Positions 1 through 5,217 of a stretch of 8,684 nt of DNA are shown here, piece after piece; position 1 is the stretch's first letter, and every line of letters starts with the position of its first letter. This stretch comes from Campylobacteraceae bacterium (lineage in GTDB: Bacteria > Campylobacterota > Campylobacteria > Campylobacterales > Sulfurovaceae), in the NCBI GenBank assembly GCA_027002755.1, contig JALWZI010000022.1, positions 1 through 8,684 on the forward strand, given 5' to 3'. Under the pieces are notes generated by a model. It had not been told where the DNA came from. It did not search any database and saw only the letters and a program-made list of their open reading frames with translations. The translations under genes and the position numbers were made by a program.

Positions 1-264
1 GAACCAGCGGCTCTCCTCCCCCAGGCTCTCGGCGACGCTGGTGGTAAAGGCGATTAGGTCGTGGCGGGTCTCCGCCTCGATCTCGTCGATCCGCTCCACC
101 GAGAACGTGGCGTTCTCGACGATCCTCCTGGCATCCTCGTCGGGGATCAGTCCCAGTTTGTTCCAGGCTTTGACCACCGCCTTCTCCACCTCCAGCCAGG
201 CGGCATAGCGGGCGTGCTGTGTCCACTTTTCCTTCATCTCTTTGCGTGCATATCGTTCTACCAT
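1..264 (-). CDS. purB: Adenylosuccinate lyase, N-terminal 88 codons (runs off the left edge)
   Basis: Adenylosuccinate lyase acts twice in the cytoplasm, splitting SAICAR to AICAR plus fumarate and adenylosuccinate to AMP plus fumarate in purine synthesis. I translated the minus strand from the ATG at 264-262. The product begins MVERYARKEM, continues with a WLEVEKAVVKAWNKLG helix and then HDLIAFTTSVAESLGEESR, which is the usual start of bacterial PurB in the fumarase/aspartase superfamily. The HDLIAF segment corresponds to the conserved His-Asp region near residue 70. The start is supported by AAGGA (minus strand, at about 275-271) six bases upstream. The catalytic His/Ser of the central domain lies outside the window, so activity cannot be judged. 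The gene is divergent from the pseudouridine synthase at 397. Family identification is confident; no frameshift is seen in the visible part. Confidence 0.93.
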   Translation of the reverse strand, partial: MVERYARKEMKEKWTQHARYAAWLEVEKAVVKAWNKLGLIPDEDARRIVENATFSVERIDEIEAETRHDLIAFTTSVAESLGEESRWF

Positions 265-319
265 CTCGATCCTTCAATGGGGAACGCCAAAGTCCTCGGT
301 ATGCCAAAAGGAATCTCCC

Positions 320-347
320 AATGACCAATGACCAATGACCAATGACC
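320..347 (+). repeat. Heptamer array A: four perfect AATGACC units
   Basis: Four identical tandem copies of AATGACC occupy 320-326, 327-333, 334-340 and 341-347. They are preceded by GGAATCTCCC at 310-319. The array sits in the 132-bp divergent gap between purB and the pseudouridine synthase gene. Degenerate relatives occur at 1375-1402 (inverted) and 1571-1598 (same orientation, preceded by GGAACCTCC), so this is a dispersed family and not an isolated microsatellite. Similar heptamer arrays are, as I recall, scattered through intergenic DNA of several bacterial phyla, notably cyanobacteria (STRR sequences). No function is established here. Confidence 0.85.
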
Positions 348-360
348 CCTCTTTTTTGGC

Positions 361-390
361 TAATATTCTACTCAAATCCCCGTGAAGGAG
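361..390 (+). promoter_or_regulatory. Candidate -10 box and Shine-Dalgarno for the TTG-started pseudouridine synthase
   Basis: AAGGAG at 385-390 is a strong ribosome binding site placed six bases before TTG 397-399, and this decides the start in the absence of an ATG. TAATAT at 361-366 is a possible -10 element that would give a leader of about 24 nt; no convincing -35 is visible. The ribosome binding site is well supported, the promoter weakly. Confidence 0.5.
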
Positions 391-396
391 TCCTGA

Positions 397-1371
397 TTGC
401 CCTTTGTTCAACGCACCTTTTCCCTGGAAGAAGAACAGCTGGCCTTCGTCTGGCTGATGCGCACCTTCGGTGTCACCCAGGGGGAGGCCCAGCGGATCAT
501 CGACCGGGGACGTCTGCTCTGTCATGGAGAGACCCTGCCGGACAAATCGGCCCGGATCTCCGGCAAAGTGGAGGTGGTCTATTTCGAACCCCAAAGCCGG
601 GGTAACGCTCCGATCCTGACCACGCCTGATTTCTATCTTTTCGACAAACCCAGCGGCGTGCTGGTCCATCCCAAAAAGATGACGACCCCCTATTCCATGC
701 TGGACGAGGTCCGCCATTTCGGCGGGCAGCACGCCAATGCCGTTCACCGGATCGACAAAGAGACCTCCGGCCTGCTCCTGGCCAGCCGCCACAAAGAGGC
801 CGAACGCTTTCTCAAAGGCGCTTTCGAGCGCAAAGCGATCCAAAAGAGCTATCGGGCCTGGGTGCAGGGCAGAGTCGAAAAAGCCTTCAGCGTCGACGCC
901 CCGATCCTCCTCAACGACGACTACGGCCCCACCAAACACAAAGTCTTCATCCACCATCAGGGGAAACGGGCCTACACCTCATTTATGCCCTTGCTGTACG
1001 ACAAGAGGCTCGATGCCACCCTCCTGGAATGCATTCCCCATACCGGCCGCACCCACCAGATCCGCATCCATTTGTTTCACGTGAAACATCCCATCCTGGG
1101 CGATCCCATCTATGGAACCAGTTACGAGGTGGCAGAAGCCTATCTGGAAGAACGCCTGAGCCCCGAGGAGCGGCGGCGCCATACCGGAGCTGACCGGTTG
1201 ATGCTCCACGCCTATTCGGTGGAGTTCGATTACAAACAGCACTGGAAACTGGTCAGCCGCAACGATTTCAGTCAGGAGAGAGTCGCCATTGCGCCCCCGA
1301 AAGAAAGGGAGTTCAATCTGACGAATGGATGGAAAATCGAGAGTGAAAAGCCGAAAGAGGTTTTGTCATAA
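397..1371 (+). CDS. RluA/RluD-family rRNA/tRNA pseudouridine synthase
   Basis: The enzyme isomerises specific uridines in RNA to pseudouridine. The 324-residue product has an N-terminal S4-like region (about 10-65), then FDKPSGVLVHP (82-92), the catalytic motif HRIDKETSGLLLASR (117-131) with the nucleophilic Asp120, the TGRTHQIRIHL motif (216-226), HPILGDPIYG (231-240) and LMLHA (268-272), all in the order and spacing of the RluA family. Length is normal for the family. The start is TTG with AAGGAG six bases upstream; no in-frame ATG fits the alignment. Which uridine is modified cannot be told from sequence alone, so I give no symbol. The codons for FHVKH (about residues 227-231) contain a perfect parS site. 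The gene is flanked by heptamer arrays on both sides, in opposite orientation, and stands alone on the plus strand here. Confidence 0.92.
   Translation: MPFVQRTFSLEEEQLAFVWLMRTFGVTQGEAQRIIDRGRLLCHGETLPDKSARISGKVEVVYFEPQSRGNAPILTTPDFYLFDKPSGVLVHPKKMTTPYSMLDEVRHFGGQHANAVHRIDKETSGLLLASRHKEAERFLKGAFERKAIQKSYRAWVQGRVEKAFSVDAPILLNDDYGPTKHKVFIHHQGKRAYTSFMPLLYDKRLDATLLECIPHTGRTHQIRIHLFHVKHPILGDPIYGTSYEVAEAYLEERLSPEERRRHTGADRLMLHAYSVEFDYKQHWKLVSRNDFSQERVAIAPPKEREFNLTNGWKIESEKPKEVLS
1073..1088. other. parS: parS centromere site 1 (ParB-binding palindrome)
   Basis: TGTTTCACGTGAAACA is a perfect 16-bp palindrome matching the consensus parS bound by chromosomal ParB (Spo0J) proteins. It lies inside the pseudouridine synthase gene, where the codons read F-H-V-K-H. 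An identical site occurs at 3232-3247. In most bacteria such sites nucleate ParB spreading and SMC loading for origin segregation and cluster close to oriC, so this suggests an origin-proximal location. ParA/ParB genes are not in the window. Confidence 0.93.
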
Positions 1372-1374
1372 AGT

Positions 1375-1402
1375 GGTCATTTGTCATTGGTTACTGGTCA
1401 TT
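1375..1402 (-). repeat. Heptamer array B: four degenerate units, inverted
   Basis: On the plus strand this reads GGTCATT, TGTCATT, GGTTACT, GGTCATT, i.e. four degenerate AATGACC units on the minus strand, starting four bases after the stop codon of the pseudouridine synthase. On the minus strand it is preceded by ATTCCC, which resembles the ATCTCCC before array A. It forms the left inverted end of the module at 1375-1598. Confidence 0.8.
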
Positions 1403-1570
1403 GGGAATACAGAGGGTAAATAGTCGTAGGTGGGTTGAAATAGCTTTCTGATAATCCAATCAGGTTTAATTGCAGCAAATGGAAAGAGCCAAATGTTGAG
1501 TTTTGAATTCTTGGAACATGTATCGGAATGAGTATCATCCCAATCGGCGAAATGTGCCGAAGGAACCTCC

Positions 1571-1598
1571 AGTGACCAATGACTAATAACCAATGACC
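1571..1598 (+). repeat. Heptamer array C: four degenerate units
   Basis: Units AGTGACC, AATGACT, AATAACC and AATGACC follow GGAACCTCC at 1562-1570, mirroring the GGAATCTCCC that precedes array A. Divergence from the perfect unit (one change in each of the first three) suggests an older copy than array A. It ends five bases before the stop codon of the small minus-strand ORF (1603). Confidence 0.8.
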
Positions 1599-1602
1599 GA
1601 CG

Positions 1603-1698
1603 TCATTTATCACTCTTTATCGCGATAATAAATCCGATTATCCCCACAACCACCACACCGCCGATAATAACATAGAGCGCCAGATCTACCAGTGTCAT
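1603..1698 (-). CDS. 31-residue single-pass membrane protein, coupled to rlmN
   Basis: The minus strand has an ATG at 1698-1696 that overlaps the rlmN stop (TGA, 1697-1695) as ATGA, and the frame closes with TGA at 1605-1603. The 31-residue product begins [10 protein letters not shown], followed by an uninterrupted hydrophobic stretch of Ile, Val, Gly and Ala up to about residue 27, and ends with a charged K-S-D-K tail. This is the pattern of one transmembrane helix with a lysine-bearing end. A purine-rich GGGA lies upstream inside rlmN, and the ATGA junction suggests translational coupling. I do not recognise the family and assign no function. Chance is possible for an ORF this short, but the overlap, composition and clean end before array C favour a real gene. 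Confidence 0.65.
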   Translation of the reverse strand: MTLVDLALYVIIGGVVVVGIIGFIIAIKSDK

Positions 1699-2771
1699 CT
1701 TCCCACTCCCTCACTGAGTTTCTGTTCCCGCAGCTGCCCGCAGGCGGCGGAGATATCCAACCCTTTGGATTCCCTAATGGTGCAAAGGACCCCCTTGCCC
1801 AGGAGATATTCCTGGAAACGGCGCATGTCCTCCGGTTCGGGACGCTGAAAATCGGTACCCGGATAGGGGTTGAAGTAGATCAGGTTGACTTTGGCTTTGA
1901 TACCGTTGAGCAGTTTGACCAGTTTCTTCGCCGCTGCTATATCGTCGTTGACATCTTTGATGACAAGATATTCGAAAAGTACCTTTTTGCGCTGGTTAAC
2001 AGGGAAATTTCGCACCGCCTCCATAATCGAGGCGATGTTATAGGCCTTGTTGATCGGCATCAGCTGTTGACGCAATTCGTCATCCACCGCGTGGAGGCTT
2101 ATGGCCAGGTTGATCCCCAGATCCATTTTGCCGAGTCTTTCGATCTTGCTGCTCAGCCCCGAGGTAGAGATGGTCTGGCGGTTGGGCGAGATGCTCATCC
2201 CATCCATATCGGAAAAGATCCGTACCGCCTTGGCTACATTGTCAAGGTTGTCCAGAGGTTCCCCCATTCCCATGTAGACCAGGTTGACGCGGTGGTTGGA
2301 GGGGATCCCCTGATCCTTGTAGATCTCCAGGACCTGGGCCACGATCTCCCCGGCACTCAGGTTCCGGATGAAACCACCTTTGGCCGTCAGGCAGAAGGCA
2401 CACCCCACCTTGCACCCGACCTGGGAGGAGATACAGACAGTATAGCGCCGGTGATGTTTGAGGGTGCCGTCTTCGTGATACTCGGCCTCCTTCATCAGCA
2501 ATAGCACCGCTTCGACAGTGTGCCCGTCATGCAAACGGTATAGATATTTGATGCTGCCGTCGCGACTCTCCTGCTTCGAAACCATCTCCAGAGGATGAAG
2601 CTCATACTGCTCCTCCAACTCCTGACGAAGCGTTTTGGGGAGATTGGCCATCTCCTCGAAACAATCGGCATGTTTATGATAGACCCAGTTGTAGATCTGT
2701 TTGGCGCGGAATGAAGGGCTAATCTCCTTGGAGAGCTCTTCTTTTGTGTAATTATGAATGATTTTTTTCAT
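1695..2771 (-). CDS. rlmN: Dual-specificity 23S rRNA/tRNA adenine-C2 methyltransferase RlmN
   Basis: RlmN is a radical-SAM enzyme that methylates C2 of A2503 in 23S rRNA and, in characterised members, A37 of certain tRNAs. The 358-residue product has an N-terminal accessory domain (about 1-100) and the [4Fe-4S] motif C120-x3-C124-x2-C127. SAM-binding MGMGEPLDN is at 167-175, a QTISTSG segment near 199-205, and AACGQL at the C-terminus with Cys344, the likely methyl-carrying cysteine. Cys113 aligns with the second cysteine seen in E. coli RlmN. All key residues are present and the length is typical. The ATG at 2771-2769 has only a modest ribosome site (AGG about nine bases upstream). A -10-like TAAAAT (2806-2801, minus strand) lies in the outer arm of the palindrome just upstream. 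The stop overlaps the start of the small ORF at 1698. Confidence 0.96.
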   Translation of the reverse strand: MKKIIHNYTKEELSKEISPSFRAKQIYNWVYHKHADCFEEMANLPKTLRQELEEQYELHPLEMVSKQESRDGSIKYLYRLHDGHTVEAVLLLMKEAEYHEDGTLKHHRRYTVCISSQVGCKVGCAFCLTAKGGFIRNLSAGEIVAQVLEIYKDQGIPSNHRVNLVYMGMGEPLDNLDNVAKAVRIFSDMDGMSISPNRQTISTSGLSSKIERLGKMDLGINLAISLHAVDDELRQQLMPINKAYNIASIMEAVRNFPVNQRKKVLFEYLVIKDVNDDIAAAKKLVKLLNGIKAKVNLIYFNPYPGTDFQRPEPEDMRRFQEYLLGKGVLCTIRESKGLDISAACGQLREQKLSEGVGR

Positions 2772-2792
2772 TGTCTTTCGCCTATTTCTCTT

Positions 2793-2967
2793 TTGAACCC
2801 ATTTTATGCAGTAGAAAGTGTTTCAGATGCGTCGGTGCTCGGTGTGCAGGGGTCTCGGAGAGAAGCGCAGGCGCACCCAGCGGGTGCGTTGAGCATTCGC
2901 TTCGATCGCCCATGCCGCCGATGATCGATGCAGATGAGACGCTGGCTAATGCATAGAATGGGTTGAA
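2793..2967 (+). repeat. 175-bp gapless imperfect palindrome, candidate structured RNA or MITE-like element
   Basis: Every base i between 2793 and 2878 faces base 5760-i with no gaps, centred on 2880. Over these 86 facing positions I count 56 Watson-Crick pairs, nine G.T/T.G pairs and 21 mismatches. The outer stem 2796-2810/2950-2964 is 15 pairs with one wobble; the tip is CGCACCC (2872-2878), loop AGC, GGGTGCG (2882-2888). The nine wobble positions are 2804, 2819, 2822, 2831, 2835, 2843, 2858, 2870 and 2871. They are G.U in a plus-strand RNA; only one facing pair (2868/2892) is the opposite C.A type. There is no T-run on either side, so it is not a standard terminator. It fills the gap between the phosphorylase gene and rlmN, both on the minus strand. 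A 61-codon plus-strand frame through it has no recognisable features. Confidence 0.8.
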
Positions 2968-2976
2968 CCGTCGGGC

Positions 2977-3510
2977 TCACTTCAAAAGGCCTTTCTCTTT
3001 GAGATACTCTTCGAGTCGTTTCATCGCTTCCGGCTGATTCTTCAGAAAATCTTCGTGAGCCTTTTCGTCACAGTAGTTGGTAACACAGAAAACACCTCCG
3101 GCCGGAATGCCGAAAGTCTTGGCCACCGCCAGGACCGAAAAGAACTCCATGTTCTCCAGTTCCAACCGTCGGGAGAGAAAACGTTTGGCCATTTCCGGAT
3201 CGGTCGTGATGTAGTTGGAGGAGTTGACGATTGTTTCACGTGAAACATCTTCGGCAGCAGAGACCACGTTGTTGATGGGGGTATAGGCACTGCCCAGTAG
3301 AAAGCCCTGTTCCACGTTGGCGGCTGTTTTGGATTCGACGATATCGAAGATTCCATGATTTCCATAGCTTCCTGCCGTTCCGACAAAGAGGAGAAACTCG
3401 GGAGCCTCCATCGTCGCCAAACGGGTCAGATTGATCGCCGCTTCCACCATCCCTACTCCGATCGGCAGGGCAAATTCGAACTGCTCATTGTTTCCGGCAC
3501 AGAGAAACAT
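2977..3510 (-). CDS. Short PNP/UDP-phosphorylase-family nucleoside phosphorylase-like protein
   Basis: The 177-residue product carries a PIGVGMVEAAINLTRL segment (15-30), LLFVGTAGSYG (40-50) like the phosphate/ribose-binding Gly-rich loop of the PNP/MTAN fold, ENMEFFSVLAVAKTFGIP (near 116-133) like the conserved Met-Glu ribose-binding helix, and CVTNYCDE (near 140), where these enzymes place the base-binding Asn/Asp. Members of the fold cleave purine nucleosides or methylthioadenosine/S-adenosylhomocysteine; the substrate here is uncertain. It is shorter than the usual 230-240 residues and lacks the N-terminal beta-strand/Gly loop. I chose ATG 3510-3508, two bases after the hisF stop, with GAGG eight bases upstream; GTG 3513-3511 overlapping the stop is the alternative. 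Tight linkage to hisF implies one transcript and translational coupling. A parS site overlaps the codons for VSRET. Confidence 0.78.
   Translation of the reverse strand: MFLCAGNNEQFEFALPIGVGMVEAAINLTRLATMEAPEFLLFVGTAGSYGNHGIFDIVESKTAANVEQGFLLGSAYTPINNVVSAAEDVSRETIVNSSNYITTDPEMAKRFLSRRLELENMEFFSVLAVAKTFGIPAGGVFCVTNYCDEKAHEDFLKNQPEAMKRLEEYLKEKGLLK
3232..3247. other. parS: parS centromere site 2 (ParB-binding palindrome)
   Basis: TGTTTCACGTGAAACA occurs again, identical in all 16 positions to the site at 1073-1088 and 2,159 bp away. It lies within the phosphorylase-like gene, where the minus-strand codons around it read D-V-S-R-E-T. The reading frame through the palindrome differs from that at site 1 (F-H-V-K-H), so identity is kept at DNA level and not because of a shared peptide. 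This strongly supports a ParB-binding role. Confidence 0.93.
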
Positions 3511-3512
3511 CA

Positions 3513-4277
3513 CTACAGCCTCACAGGAATATCACGGGATTTGAGATAGCGTTTCAGATCCATGATGTCGATCTCCCGGAAATGGAAGATACTGGCTGCC
3601 AGTGCAGCATCGGCCTTCCCGATCGTAAAGGCCTCCTCGATATGCTGCATCGTCCCGGCGCCGCCGCTGGCGATGATGGGGATGGGTGCCACTTCGCCGA
3701 TACGGCGGTTGAGCTCGTTGTCGAAGCCCGCTTTGGTACCGTCGGCATCCATGGAGGTCACCAGCAGCTCCCCCGCCCCCCGGTTGTAGGCCTCCCTCGC
3801 CCACTCAACGGCGTCGATACCCGTGTCCTGCCGTCCCCCATGGGTAAAGATATTCCAGCGTCCCTCTCCCACCCGCTTGGCATCGATGGCTACGACGATG
3901 CACTGGGAGCCGAAGCGTTTGGCCCCCTCTTCGATGAAAGCGGGACGCTTGATAGCGGCGGAGTTGACGCTGACTTTGTCACACCCTGCATCCAGTAACC
4001 GGTAGATATCTTCCAGTTCCCGGATTCCCCCGCCGACAGTCAGGGGGATGAAGACTTCCCTGGCCACCTGCCGGACCACCTCGACGATCGTTCCCCGCTC
4101 CTCGTGGGTTGCCGTGATATCGAGGAAGGTGAGCTCATCCGCCCCCTCTTCGTTGTAGCGTCGAGCCACCTCGACAGGATCTCCTGCATCCCGGAGGTTG
4201 ACGAAGTTCACCCCTTTGACCACCCGGCCGGCATTGACATCGAGGCATGGTATAATCCGTTTGGCAAAAGTTTCCAT
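3513..4277 (-). CDS. hisF: Imidazole glycerol phosphate synthase cyclase subunit HisF
   Basis: HisF is the (beta/alpha)8-barrel partner of the glutaminase HisH. With ammonia it converts PRFAR into imidazole glycerol phosphate and AICAR in histidine synthesis. The 254-residue product shows the N-terminal KRIIPCLDV with catalytic Asp13, the VGGGIR loop (81-86), VVAIDAKR with the second catalytic Asp132, TSMDADGTK (174-182) and the phosphate-binding ASGGAG (203-208). Length is typical and no key residue is missing. The ATG at 4277-4275 has only an AGGA directly abutting it, an unusually close spacing. It is first in the minus-strand group, 91 bp from the divergent ksgA, and is followed at once by the phosphorylase gene. 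No hisH or other his gene is present, so the pathway genes are dispersed, as is common in this phylum. Confidence 0.97.
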   Translation of the reverse strand: METFAKRIIPCLDVNAGRVVKGVNFVNLRDAGDPVEVARRYNEEGADELTFLDITATHEERGTIVEVVRQVAREVFIPLTVGGGIRELEDIYRLLDAGCDKVSVNSAAIKRPAFIEEGAKRFGSQCIVVAIDAKRVGEGRWNIFTHGGRQDTGIDAVEWAREAYNRGAGELLVTSMDADGTKAGFDNELNRRIGEVAPIPIIASGGAGTMQHIEEAFTIGKADAALAASIFHFREIDIMDLKRYLKSRDIPVRL

Positions 4278-4309
4278 TCCTGTTTCTGAATCCTTACAAA
4301 GTTTATGCG

Positions 4310-4315
4310 ATTATA
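4310..4315 (-). promoter_or_regulatory. Candidate -10 box for hisF
   Basis: The minus strand reads TATAAT at 4315-4310, a perfect -10 hexamer. Transcription would begin near 4303 and give a leader of about 26 nt to the hisF ATG. There is no good -35 at 16-18 bases, which is usual for Helicobacter/Campylobacter sigma-70 promoters. It is the only perfect TATAAT on that strand in the 91-bp hisF-ksgA gap. Confidence 0.5.
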
Positions 4316-4342
4316 TCGAAAGTGGAAAACTGTGGATCGGAT

Positions 4343-4351
4343 TGCTATTTA
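4343..4351 (+). promoter_or_regulatory. Candidate extended -10 for ksgA
   Basis: TGCTATTTA at 4343-4351 fits an extended -10 (TGn plus TATTTA), with a weak -35 relative TGGAAA at 4323-4328, 17 bases upstream. Transcription would start near 4358, leaving about 11 nt before ATG 4369, with the purine-rich AAAAAGAG as ribosome site. A perfect TATAAT at 4365-4370 overlaps the start codon and is too far downstream to serve this start. Confidence 0.35.
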
Positions 4352-4368
4352 AGTAGAAAAAGAGTATA

Positions 4369-5217
4369 ATGAAAAATTATAAGCCCAACGCTTCCGAGAT
4401 CGCCGACAAGAGATTCGGACAGAATTTTCTGGAAGACGAAAGCGTTGCGGAGCAAATCATCCAAGCGATGCCCGATGACGATCTGCCGGTGGTGGAGATC
4501 GGGCCTGGCTTAGGTGATTTAACCAAAAAGCTCGTCCAAGTTCGCCGGGTGACGGCGTACGAGGTAGACAAACGGTTGTGCGACTATCTGGGAAAAACCT
4601 TTTCCGGAGAGATCGCCGACGGCAGACTCCGTCTGGAGTGCGGAGATGTTCTGGAACGATGGAGCGGCGGCAGTCTGTGTGACCGGCCCTATCGGCTGGT
4701 GGCCAACCTGCCCTACTACATCGCGACCACGATCATCCTGAAAGCGCTGCGGGACCCCCATTGTCGATCCACACTCACAATGGTTCAGAAAGAGGTCGCC
4801 GAGAAGTTCGCCGCCCATGAGGGGGATCGGAACTTCTCGGCTCTCTCGGTCCTGGCCCAAAGTGCCGGCGAGGCGGCCATCCGCCTCCTGGTACCGCCGG
4901 CAGCCTTCAATCCGCCCCCCAAGGTCGATTCGGCCGTGCTGGAGATCCGCAAGGAGCACACCCTGGACGACGAGGCCTTCGAAGCCTTTCTCAAAGCCGC
5001 TTTCCGGCAACCGAGGAAGACCCTGATGAAGAACCTCTCCGCCCTCTACCCCAAAGCTGTCCTCGAGCCCCTTTTCGAAAAGCTGGGGCTTTCGCGGACC
5101 CTGCGGCCCCATCAGGTCGGGACGACGCTTTATCATCGAATCTATCAAGCATTGACAAAGGAACCCGACCATGGAAAAGAATCAGAATCAATCCACGGAG
5201 AACCAAAACCGGAATAA
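4369..5217 (+). CDS. ksgA: 16S rRNA dimethyladenosine transferase KsgA (RsmA)
   Basis: KsgA uses SAM to dimethylate A1518 and A1519 in helix 45 of 16S rRNA during small-subunit maturation. The 282-residue product has FGQNFL (16-21), the SAM-binding VVEIGPGLGDLT (41-52), an acidic EVDKRL (65-70), GDVLERW (92-98), the catalytic NLPYY (113-117) and PPPKVDSAV (182-190) before the C-terminal helical domain. All expected motifs are present. ATG 4369 follows AAAAAGAG; the next Met is inside the conserved core. The protein is slightly longer than usual because its last 15 or so residues (HGKESESIHGEPKPE) are read from the start of rnj in another frame, a 47-nt overlap. It heads a plus-strand cluster with rnj, kpsF and rluB, divergent from hisF. 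Confidence 0.97.
   Translation: MKNYKPNASEIADKRFGQNFLEDESVAEQIIQAMPDDDLPVVEIGPGLGDLTKKLVQVRRVTAYEVDKRLCDYLGKTFSGEIADGRLRLECGDVLERWSGGSLCDRPYRLVANLPYYIATTIILKALRDPHCRSTLTMVQKEVAEKFAAHEGDRNFSALSVLAQSAGEAAIRLLVPPAAFNPPPKVDSAVLEIRKEHTLDDEAFEAFLKAAFRQPRKTLMKNLSALYPKAVLEPLFEKLGLSRTLRPHQVGTTLYHRIYQALTKEPDHGKESESIHGEPKPE

Larger units (their letters stand above)
1375..1598. repeat. 224-bp module with inverted heptamer ends and an AT-richer core
   Basis: Arrays B (1375-1402) and C (1571-1598) face each other as inverted repeats of four heptamers each and enclose about 168 bp (1403-1570) that looks clearly more AT-rich than the surrounding genes. No open frame in the core resembles a known protein; minus-strand frames here read through the heptamers as low-complexity peptides and are not credible genes. 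The layout resembles a small non-autonomous element, but I see no target-site duplication, so insertion is inference. It fills the gap between two genes that converge on it (pseudouridine synthase on plus; rlmN and the small ORF on minus). I see no classical hairpin plus T-run terminator. Confidence 0.45.

Noticed and set aside
274..957. 227-codon minus-strand open frame over the pseudouridine synthase
   Set aside because: Shadow frame; its C-terminus is translated heptamer repeat, a common source of spurious proteins.
1384..1613. Two short minus-strand frames in the 1375-1598 module
   Set aside because: Begin in array C and end in or near array B or inside the core; composition is repeat-derived and nothing resembles a known protein.
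1638..1646. DnaA-box-like TTATCCCCA, and a relative near 4331-4339
   Set aside because: Isolated near-matches, the first within the small ORF; no cluster, AT-rich unwinding region or dnaA neighbour to suggest an origin here.
1692..2504. 270-codon plus-strand open frame over rlmN
   Set aside because: Antisense to a gene with intact radical-SAM motifs; no recognisable domain and no ribosome site.
2771..2956. 61-codon plus-strand frame through the palindrome
   Set aside because: TTG start, no ribosome site, and the sequence is dictated by the palindrome.
2793..2967. Palindrome as an intrinsic terminator
   Set aside because: No T-run follows the stem on either strand and the structure is far larger than a terminator hairpin.
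3308..3317. Third parS-like site (TGTTCCACGT)
   Set aside because: Only the left half matches; the right half (TGGCGG) does not, so ParB binding is unlikely.
4365..4370. Perfect TATAAT at the ksgA start codon
   Set aside because: It overlaps the ATG, so its transcript would begin inside ksgA; probably coincidence of TATA followed by ATG.
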